Shown one piece after another: positions 58,065 through 64,000 of a stretch of DNA of 64,000 nucleotides. The translations under genes and the position numbers were made by a program. Location of the stretch: contig NZ_JADBEM010000001.1 in assembly GCF_014873875.1 (NCBI RefSeq), positions 7,998,001-8,062,000 of the forward strand, given 5' to 3'. Source of the stretch: Actinopolymorpha pittospori (GTDB lineage: Bacteria; Actinomycetota; Actinomycetes; Propionibacteriales; Actinopolymorphaceae). Under the pieces are notes generated by a model. It was not told the DNA's origin. It saw nothing but the letters and a program-made list of their open reading frames with translations, and did not search any database. Numbering within the stretch: the stretch's first letter is position 1; each line of letters starts with the position of its first letter.

Positions 58065-59528
58065 ATGACTTACCGCATCGCCATTGCCGGCATGTCCACG
58101 GAGTCGAGCACCTTCGCCCCGCACCGGACCGGTCTCGACGACTTCAGGATCGGCCGGGGCGAGGAGCTCGCCGACCGCTACCCGTTCCTCGTCGACTGGC
58201 GCCTTCCGGAGCACCCGGACATCGAGTTCGTCCCACTGCTCCAGGCGTCGGCCATGCCGGGCGGCCAGGTGTTGCCCGAGGTGTACGACACGATCGAGGC
58301 CGAGATCCTGGAGCGCCTGCGCGCGGCGCTGGCGGAGGGGAGCCTCGCCGGCTTCTACTTCGACATCCACGGCGCGATGGCGGTCGCGGGGCGCCGCGAC
58401 GCCGAGGCTGGTCTCGCCGCCAGGATCCGCGAGCTGGTCGGACCGGACTGCCTGATCTCGGCGTCGATGGACCTGCACGGCCAGGTGTCGGCCGACCTCG
58501 CCGGCAACGTCGACCTGCTGACGGCCTACCGGACGGCTCCGCACATCGACTACGTCGAGACCCGCGAACGCGCGGTCCGCAACCTCGTCCGTTGCCTGGT
58601 CGAGGACATCACGCCGGTGCGGGCCTGGGTGCGCGTACCCGTGCTGCTGCCGGGTGAGAAGACCAGCACCCGGGTCGAGCCCGCCCAGTCGATCTACGCC
58701 ACGCTGGAGCCGACCGAGCGCCTGCCCGGGGTGCTCGACGCCTCGCTGTGGGTCGGCTACGCCTGGGCCGACGAGCCGCGTTCGGCGGCCACGGTCCTGG
58801 TCTCGGGCACTGACACCGACACCGTGCGCGCCGAGGCCGAACGCATCGCCCGCGCGTGGTGGGACGCCCGGCACGACTTCGAGTTCTGCGCGCCCGCGGG
58901 CCAGGCCGACTGGTGCGTCGCCCAGGCCTTCGAGTCCAGCCAGCGGCCGTTCTTCATCAGCGACTCCGGCGACAACCCCACGGCCGGCGGTTCCAACGAC
59001 GTCGCCTGGCTACTCGGCCACCTGCTCGCCACTCCTGCCCTCGCCTCCGGTGAGCGCACGGCCATCTGGGCCAGCTGTGTCGCACCGGACGCCGTCCGCA
59101 CCTGCGTCCAGGCCGGCGTCGGAGGCGAGGTCGACGTCGAGGTCGGTGGCGTGTTCGGCGGCGGCGACCCGGTGGCGCTGCACGGCGAGGTCACCCACCT
59201 CACCTCGGGCGACCGGGGCGGCGACATCGCCGTCGTACGGTCCGGAGGTGTCTTCGCGGTCCTCACCAGCCGGCGGCGGGCCTACCACTACGTCAAGGAC
59301 CTGGAAGCTCTCGGACTCGACCCGGCGGCGGTCGACATCACCGCGGTGAAGATCGGCTACCTCCAGCCCGACCTCTACCAGGCCGCGAAGGGCTGGGTGC
59401 TCGCGCTCACACCAGGTGGCGTCGACCAGGACCTGCTCCGGCTCGACTATCAGCACGTCGTCCGCCCGGTTCACCCGCAGGACGACTTCACCGACCCGGA
59501 CCTCACCCCGGTGATCTTCGGCCGATAG
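58065..59528 (+). CDS. M81-family metallopeptidase (MlrC-like)
   Basis: A 487-residue protein of the MlrC/M81 family, named for microcystin breakdown but widely found in sugar and amide catabolic loci. It begins RIAIAGMSTESSTFAPHRTG; the zinc-site region DIHGAMAVAGRRDAE and MDLHGQVS are in the N-terminal DUF1485 part, and DNPTAGGSNDVAWLL and GGDPVALHGEV in the C-terminal part. The ATG at 58065 lies 51 bases after the lactonase stop. It may act on a fucose-linked or unrelated amide; the true substrate is unknown. Confidence 0.88.
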   Translation: MTYRIAIAGMSTESSTFAPHRTGLDDFRIGRGEELADRYPFLVDWRLPEHPDIEFVPLLQASAMPGGQVLPEVYDTIEAEILERLRAALAEGSLAGFYFDIHGAMAVAGRRDAEAGLAARIRELVGPDCLISASMDLHGQVSADLAGNVDLLTAYRTAPHIDYVETRERAVRNLVRCLVEDITPVRAWVRVPVLLPGEKTSTRVEPAQSIYATLEPTERLPGVLDASLWVGYAWADEPRSAATVLVSGTDTDTVRAEAERIARAWWDARHDFEFCAPAGQADWCVAQAFESSQRPFFISDSGDNPTAGGSNDVAWLLGHLLATPALASGERTAIWASCVAPDAVRTCVQAGVGGEVDVEVGGVFGGGDPVALHGEVTHLTSGDRGGDIAVVRSGGVFAVLTSRRRAYHYVKDLEALGLDPAAVDITAVKIGYLQPDLYQAAKGWVLALTPGGVDQDLLRLDYQHVVRPVHPQDDFTDPDLTPVIFGR

Positions 59529-59761
59529 AGGTCTTTGATCACGGCTCCGTAGGGCGGGTGGGTTCGGCAAAGCACCCATCGTCACCTAAGGTGGGCTGTC
59601 TGTCCGGTGCTGTGACACCACGCGTTCGGGGCGCGGCCAGCAATACGAGCCAGCAACACGGGCCGGCAAGGCGACCGCGAACACGGGCCAGGAACGACCT
59701 ACGACACCGGATACCGAGTCGGGATCGGAATGGCAACGGGGCCCTTCCCCGCGGGAGCGGC
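59529..59761. other. Intergenic stretch before the ABC-like operon, with degenerate 13-bp repeats
   Basis: No gene is seen. A possible promoter is TCGGCA (59564-59569) with TAAGGT (59587-59592) at 17-base spacing, facing the ABC-like operon. From 59636 to about 59700 the sequence repeats imperfectly with a 13-base period (GCCAGCAATACGA, GCCAGCAACACGG, GCCGGCAAGGCGA). Confidence 0.4.
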
Positions 59762-60472
59762 ATGGTCGGCTTGAGGCTGGACGACCTCACGGTTGCTGGC
59801 GTGTGCACGTCGGTGTCTCTCGACGTCGACGTCGGCAGGGTCCGCGCGGTGGTCGTACGCGACCAGCAGTCCGTCCGCCAGTTGGTCGATGTGCTGGTGG
59901 GGCTGCAGGACCCCAAGGGCGGGCGGGTGCTCGTCCAGGGCGTCGACGTCCGTGAGCAGAAGGAGGACCACGACGAACGTCGTCGGCACCGAGCAGGCAG
60001 TCACGACGACCAGTGCTGGGTACGCGAGGTCTCGGCCTCGGGTGGCCTCCTCCCCTTCCTCACCCTCGAGCAGAACCTCGCGGGCGGCCCGTGCCGGACG
60101 AGCCAGGTCTCCAAGTCCACGGCGACAAGGCGGGCTCGGGAGACCGCTTCCCCACTCGGCCTGCGTGGTCTCCTCCACCGCTATCCGCAGAATCTGACCA
60201 CGCGCCAGCGCCAACTCGCGGGGCTGGCCATCGCCCTGTGCTGGCGGCCGTGCGCGATCGTGCTGGAGGACTCGCCGGAGCGACCGACCTGGGACGACGC
60301 GCTGGAGATCGAGCGTCGCTGGCTCGACCAGACCGTGCCGGACACCGCCGAACTGCTCGCGGAGGTGTCGACCCTCGTGATCACCACCGACCCGGCCCGC
60401 GTCCGGCATCTCGATCCGGATCCGGTCGGGGTCGACCCACCGGACGAGGCGCGCGGGGGCGCGCATGGGTAG
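59762..60472 (+). CDS. ABC ATPase-like protein lacking ATP-hydrolysis motifs
   Basis: A 236-residue protein with the outline of an ABC nucleotide-binding domain but defective motifs. VGLRLDDLTVAGVCTSVSLDV aligns with the normal first strands; the Walker A site reads VVRDQQSVRQLV (30-41) with no Gly-Lys-Ser. SASGGLLPFLTLEQNL (91-106) resembles the Q-loop helix. The signature is LTTRQRQLAGLAIAL (145-159) in place of LSGGQ, Walker B is IVLED (166-170), and the switch is VITTDP with no His. ATP hydrolysis is therefore unlikely. The ATG at 59762 follows GGGAGCGG. Its stop overlaps the binding protein start by 8 bases, which ties it to the transporter. Structural or regulatory role inferred. Confidence 0.75.
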   Translation: MVGLRLDDLTVAGVCTSVSLDVDVGRVRAVVVRDQQSVRQLVDVLVGLQDPKGGRVLVQGVDVREQKEDHDERRRHRAGSHDDQCWVREVSASGGLLPFLTLEQNLAGGPCRTSQVSKSTATRRARETASPLGLRGLLHRYPQNLTTRQRQLAGLAIALCWRPCAIVLEDSPERPTWDDALEIERRWLDQTVPDTAELLAEVSTLVITTDPARVRHLDPDPVGVDPPDEARGGAHG

Positions 60473-61892
60473 TTCGGCCGCGGAGACCGGTACCACGCCG
60501 ATGCCGGCCCTCCGTCGGCGAGCTCTCCTGCGCGCCGCGGCCCTCGCACCGCTCGCGCCCGTCGTCGCGGGATGCGGCATCTTCGGCAGGCCTCCGGTCC
60601 GCGTCGCCGTCAGCTGGAGTGGTGGCGAGCTCGCCGCGTTCCGCAAGGTACTGGCCGGCCTTGGCGCCCTTCGCGGCTTCGAACCGATGGCCTACGACGT
60701 GCAGCCGGTTCCGTTCGGCGACGACATCTCGACCGCGCTGGCCGCGCGCGGGGCCGGTCGACTCGACGTCGTGATGTTGCCGGTGCTCGGCGAGCTGCGG
60801 CGGTATCGGGACATCCTGGCACCGGCCCCGATCGCCCCCTGGCCGAAGGACTCGAAGACGTACACCAGCCTCTGGCATGACCTGCTGTTCGAGCCGGCGC
60901 CGGGAGCGAGGAGCGAGGCAGGACCGCGCGTGCCGTACGGCGTTCCGTTCAAGCTCTCCAACAAGTCCTGCGTGTGGTACAGCCGGGACCTGTTCGAGAA
61001 GCACTCCCTCAGACCACCCGATACCTGGGACGACTGGCTCGCACTCAACCGCACCCTGGTCAAGCGCCGGATCACCCCGCTCGCACTGGGCGCTGCGGAC
61101 GGATGGGCGCTGACCGACTTCTTCGAGAACGTCCTGCTCGGCACCTCACCCGATACCTACGACTGGCTCACCACCGAAGCCGACCGCCAACCGCTGTGGA
61201 GTGGCGAGACGGTGCGGACGGCGTTGCGGCGGCTCGCCCAACTGTGGGGCGCGCGCGACGTGCTGGCGGGCGGCGTGAAGGGCTCGCTGGTCCGACAGTT
61301 CCCGGACGCGGTGCTCGAGGTGTTCCGCTACCGCCGCGCGGCCATGGCGGTCGCCCCCGACTTCGCCGAGCCCTACGCGCGCCGGTTCCACCACGCCGAC
61401 GGGGCGCGCCGCGAGCACGACATCGCCACCTTCCCGTTCCCCACGATCGCGGAGCGCCGTCCCGCGCCACTCGTGGCCGGTGGCGACGTCGCCGTCCTCA
61501 CCTCGCCCTCGCGAGAGGACGCGAAGGACCTCGTGCGGCGGCTCGCGCATCCGCTCGCACCCCTACCGTGGATCGAGTCACCGGGCGGCTTCCTCGCCGC
61601 CAACCGCGAGACCCCCGTCAGGTCCTACACGAAGCAGGCCGAGGCCCTCGCCAGCCCGATGATGCCCTCGCCCTCGACGTTCCGTTTCGACCTGTCCGAC
61701 CAACTCGGCGCGGTCGGCGGCCGGGACGGGATGTGGCGGGCGCTGCGGAACTTCCTCGTCGACATCGGTGGCTCGGCGGAGTCGGCGGGATCGGTGGAGT
61801 CGGCGGCCGACCGCTTCGTCGCTCACATGATCGCGATCGAGGAACGCGAGAGCGAAGCCGGCGACGATCGCGGAGGCACCGATGCCGGTTGA
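60465..61892 (+). CDS. Extracellular solute-binding lipoprotein
   Basis: Family 1 solute-binding protein, 475 residues. The signal has an Arg-rich start (ALRRRALLRAAALAP) and a lipobox VVAGC with Cys37. The mature part shows RVAVSWSGGELAAFRKVL, a hinge region VPYGVPFKLSNKSCVWYSRDLFE, and VVAGGD-like LVAGGDVAVLT near the C-terminus, all as in sugar-binding proteins. The start overlaps the ATPase-like gene by 8 bases and its end overlaps the permease by 11 bases. The C-terminus has Ser/Ala/Glu repeats (GGSAESAGSVESA). Ligand unknown. Confidence 0.88.
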   Translation: MGSSAAETGTTPMPALRRRALLRAAALAPLAPVVAGCGIFGRPPVRVAVSWSGGELAAFRKVLAGLGALRGFEPMAYDVQPVPFGDDISTALAARGAGRLDVVMLPVLGELRRYRDILAPAPIAPWPKDSKTYTSLWHDLLFEPAPGARSEAGPRVPYGVPFKLSNKSCVWYSRDLFEKHSLRPPDTWDDWLALNRTLVKRRITPLALGAADGWALTDFFENVLLGTSPDTYDWLTTEADRQPLWSGETVRTALRRLAQLWGARDVLAGGVKGSLVRQFPDAVLEVFRYRRAAMAVAPDFAEPYARRFHHADGARREHDIATFPFPTIAERRPAPLVAGGDVAVLTSPSREDAKDLVRRLAHPLAPLPWIESPGGFLAANRETPVRSYTKQAEALASPMMPSPSTFRFDLSDQLGAVGGRDGMWRALRNFLVDIGGSAESAGSVESAADRFVAHMIAIEERESEAGDDRGGTDAG

Positions 61893-63666
61893 GACCCACC
61901 GAGGGCTGCGACTCGAGGTCACCAGCCGACGGATGTCCGGGCCGCTCGTGCCGGGCGGGCGGCCCAACATGAAGCTGTACGGCGCCCTGCTCGTCACGGC
62001 GGTGACGCTGATGCTGGTGCTCCTCGTCGTACCGACCGTGTGGACCGGGGTCCTGGCCTTCAGCGAGAACGGCCGGCCCTCCCTCGCTCACTTCGCGAGC
62101 GTCTTCACCGATCCTGGGTCCCTGCGCGCGTTCCTCCACACCGGTATCTGGCTGCTCATCGCGGGCCTGATGCTGGTGGTGGGATTCGGGCTGGCGGTAC
62201 TCAGCCAGCAGCACTTCGGACGCTGGTCAGCGGCGTTCGTCAACGTCATGATGCTTCCGTTCGGCCTGTCCGCCCTCGCCTCGGGCGCGGCGTTCCGGAT
62301 CATCTTCGACCCCGCACCCGAGCGGGGTTCGGCGACCGCGCTCACGACCCTGCTCACCGGCTCGAGCCCGGTCTGGCTCGGTCCCAACCTGATCTGGTTG
62401 GTCCTCATCTCGGCGTTCGCCTGGACCTGGCTCGGCTTCGTCGTCTCGCTCTATCGTGCCGGCCTGGAGGCCATCCCGCGGGAACACATCCGCCGCGCCC
62501 GCGCCCAGGGGTCCGGCGGCTGGCTGCGCGGCATGTTGAACCTGCAGTGGCGACTCCTCCGGCCGGTGACCTGGGTCGTCCTTCTCACGCTGTGCGTCGC
62601 CGCCGCCCGGATCTTCGACCTGGTCCTCATCGTCGCGCCCGGTCCGATGCAGGACGAGGTGAACGTCGTCTCGGTGCACTGGTGGCGGCTCGCCACCTCC
62701 TCGGCCGACCAGGGGCCGTCCGCGGCGGTCGCCGTCGTCCTCCTCGCCGGGGTCGCCGGCGTCGCCCTGCTCTGCCGCAAGATGATGCGCCAGCCACACT
62801 CGGTCGTCCCGCAACCGCCGCGCCGGCCGCTCCGTCATTGGCCCCGGCGAGGTGTGCCCTTGCTGAGCACCGTGATCGGGCTCGCCGTCAGCCTGCTCTG
62901 GGCGTTCCCGATGTTCGTGCTCGTGGTGACCGCCGTCCGCAGCCCGGACGACGCTGGTGCGGTCGGCTGGTGGCGACCGGCCACGGCGCTCCTGAGCACC
63001 GCGTCGCTGGCCGAGGTCCTGGGCGCCGGCCTGCCCGGCGCCCTCTGGTCCACGCTCATCGTCGCCGGCGGGTCCGCCCTCATCGTGGCGAGCGCCGCGC
63101 TCGTTCCCGCCTACGCCCTGGCCGCCGCGCGGCACCGCGCACTGGTGACCGCCCTGACCATCGTGCTCAGCATCCTCGCGGTGCTCCCCGTTCAGATGTA
63201 CGTCGGACCTCTGCGGCAACTGATCGACGGCTGGGGACTGAGCGGACGAACGATTCCCCTCATCCTGATGCACGCGGCGGCCGGTCTGCCGTTCGCCATC
63301 CTGCTGCTGCGCGGAGCGCTGGCCTCGGCGGCCGAGAGCCGTGCCGGCGACACGCTCGGAAGGCGAGCAGGTTCTCGCACCGACGCCGCCCGCCACCTCT
63401 GGCGTACGACTGGCCGGGCCCTGGTCGCGGTGGCGGTCCTGGAGTTCGTCCTCGTGTGGGACGACTTCATCGTGAGCTTCCTGGTGAGCGGTCCAGGGTC
63501 CAGTCCACTCACCCTGGTCCTGTGGGGTGAGGCCCGCCAGTTCGGGATCTCGACCGGGCCGGTGGCCGCCGCGGCAGTGCTCTCCGCGCTGGTTCCGGCA
63601 GGACTCCTGATGGGGACCTGGCGGCGTTGGGTGGTCCCAGGCCTCACGGGCGGGGTGTTCCGGTGA
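61882..63666 (+). CDS. Fused ABC permease (MalF-like and MalG-like domains in one chain)
   Basis: A 594-residue membrane protein with about 12 hydrophobic segments, twice the normal permease length. The first half (about 31-290) has an EAA-like loop AGLEAIPREHIRRARAQGSGG (193-213) followed by LLRPVTW. The second half (about 325-594), after a Pro/Arg linker QPPRRPLRHWPRRG, has LLRGALASAAESRAGDTLGRRAGS in the corresponding place, a degenerate loop. Such a fusion removes the need for two permease genes. It pairs with an ATPase-like protein that lacks motifs. The ATG at 61882 overlaps the binding protein; its stop overlaps the next gene (GTGA). Confidence 0.85.
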   Translation: MPVETHRGLRLEVTSRRMSGPLVPGGRPNMKLYGALLVTAVTLMLVLLVVPTVWTGVLAFSENGRPSLAHFASVFTDPGSLRAFLHTGIWLLIAGLMLVVGFGLAVLSQQHFGRWSAAFVNVMMLPFGLSALASGAAFRIIFDPAPERGSATALTTLLTGSSPVWLGPNLIWLVLISAFAWTWLGFVVSLYRAGLEAIPREHIRRARAQGSGGWLRGMLNLQWRLLRPVTWVVLLTLCVAAARIFDLVLIVAPGPMQDEVNVVSVHWWRLATSSADQGPSAAVAVVLLAGVAGVALLCRKMMRQPHSVVPQPPRRPLRHWPRRGVPLLSTVIGLAVSLLWAFPMFVLVVTAVRSPDDAGAVGWWRPATALLSTASLAEVLGAGLPGALWSTLIVAGGSALIVASAALVPAYALAAARHRALVTALTIVLSILAVLPVQMYVGPLRQLIDGWGLSGRTIPLILMHAAAGLPFAILLLRGALASAAESRAGDTLGRRAGSRTDAARHLWRTTGRALVAVAVLEFVLVWDDFIVSFLVSGPGSSPLTLVLWGEARQFGISTGPVAAAAVLSALVPAGLLMGTWRRWVVPGLTGGVFR

Positions 63667-64000
63667 GCACTCCGCCGGTGAGCGAACGCCGCCCGAACCA
63701 ACCCACCGGGAGAGCGCCCGGGACGCAACCTGGTGTCGGCCAGCCTGGTTCTGCCTCGTCCCCGTCGCAGCGCCCCGATCCGGCAGGTGGCACGGCGTCT
63801 GATGCCCCGCTGCTGCGGGAGCCCCGCTCGGGCCCGGTCCTGCGCGTGGTGCGATGGATGGGCGCGGGCGCGATGGGCCTCGTCGGCGGCGTGGTCATCA
63901 ACATCGTGAGCGAGATCATGACCGGCGCCTCGCGCAGCGCGGTGCTGCTCGGGGCTCCACTGCTGCTGGTCATGATCGTCGCCCTCTGGGACCGCTGGCG
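63663..64000 (+). CDS. Unknown membrane protein, N-terminal part only
   Basis: The first 112 residues of a protein that runs off the window. A GTG at 63663 overlaps the permease stop (GTGA). Residues 1-62 are Pro/Ser/Gly-rich and probably disordered; residues about 65-110 hold two hydrophobic stretches, MGAGAMGLVGGVVINIVSEI and SAVLLGAPLLLVMIVALW, ending WDRWR at the edge. I do not recognise it. It is the fourth gene of the ABC-like operon and may be part of that system. Confidence 0.75.
   Translation, partial: MSTPPVSERRPNQPTGRAPGTQPGVGQPGSASSPSQRPDPAGGTASDAPLLREPRSGPVLRVVRWMGAGAMGLVGGVVINIVSEIMTGASRSAVLLGAPLLLVMIVALWDRW

Noticed and set aside
57000..58874. 624-residue minus-strand open frame
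   Set aside because: Antisense of the fuconolactonase and the M81 gene, both with clear motifs.
1..64000. CRISPR arrays, tRNA or rRNA genes
   Set aside because: I saw no regularly spaced repeats with unique spacers and no cloverleaf or rRNA-like sequence on either strand.

Overview
The window is chromosomal DNA of a high-GC Gram-positive actinobacterium. Evidence: strongly C/G-ending codons, many GTG starts, dense GTGA/ATGA gene overlaps, an actinobacterial bc1-aa3 respiratory cluster (ctaC-ctaD-ctaF and ctaE-qcrC-qcrA-qcrB) in a Mycobacterium/Streptomyces-like neighbourhood (DEDD/GIY-YIG nuclease, trpD, adenosine kinase), a PimB-type mannosyltransferase, a lipoprotein L,D-transpeptidase and a UdgX protein. 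The carbohydrate operons suggest a soil or plant-associated organism, possibly of the Nocardioides/Kribbella/Actinopolymorpha type; that placement is inference. I see no tRNA, rRNA, CRISPR array, phage or intact insertion sequence.

Layout. 1-6182 (minus): a sugar-uptake operon of binding protein, two permeases, a two-domain VOC protein, an aldo/keto reductase and a GH1 beta-glucosidase cut by the window edge, with no ATPase gene. 6409-11449: an EEP-family nuclease/phosphatase, a NarL-type response regulator, two tandem histidine kinases sharing a 504-bp identical block of foreign-looking codon use, and a DedA protein. 11521-21725: a complete myo-inositol catabolic operon (iolG, iolC, aldolase, iolB, iolD, iolA, iolE, second dehydrogenase) divergent from a GntR regulator. 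21803-27223: tandem ROK glucokinases, two SRPBCC proteins, a DUF3500 protein and UdgX. 27326-34460: a membrane-embedded spermidine-synthase-like protein, PimB, an M48 protease, a peptidase-MA-like protein and an NlpC/P60 hydrolase behind a c-di-AMP (ydaO) riboswitch.

34831-42824: a small Cys-rich protein, a NYN-domain protein, a methyltransferase, the DEDDh/GIY-YIG nuclease, an Lrp-type sensor domain, a DUF2510 membrane protein, trpD and a stand-alone pseudo-receiver. 43047-53938: the cytochrome bc1-aa3 branch, interrupted by two decayed gene fragments and an L,D-transpeptidase, and closed by adenosine kinase. 54109-59528: a lipoprotein and an oxidative L-fucose pathway (AKR dehydrogenase, fuconolactonase, fuconate dehydratase) followed by an M81/MlrC-type peptidase. 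59762-64000: an unusual ABC-like operon with an ATPase-like protein lacking ATPase motifs, a lipoprotein binding protein, a one-polypeptide fusion of two permease domains, and the start of an unknown membrane protein.

The window thus combines three carbohydrate modules (glucoside, inositol, fucose) with core respiration and envelope maintenance. The best candidates for something undescribed are the ATPase-defective fused transporter at the right edge and the shared codon-anomalous block in the two histidine kinases.
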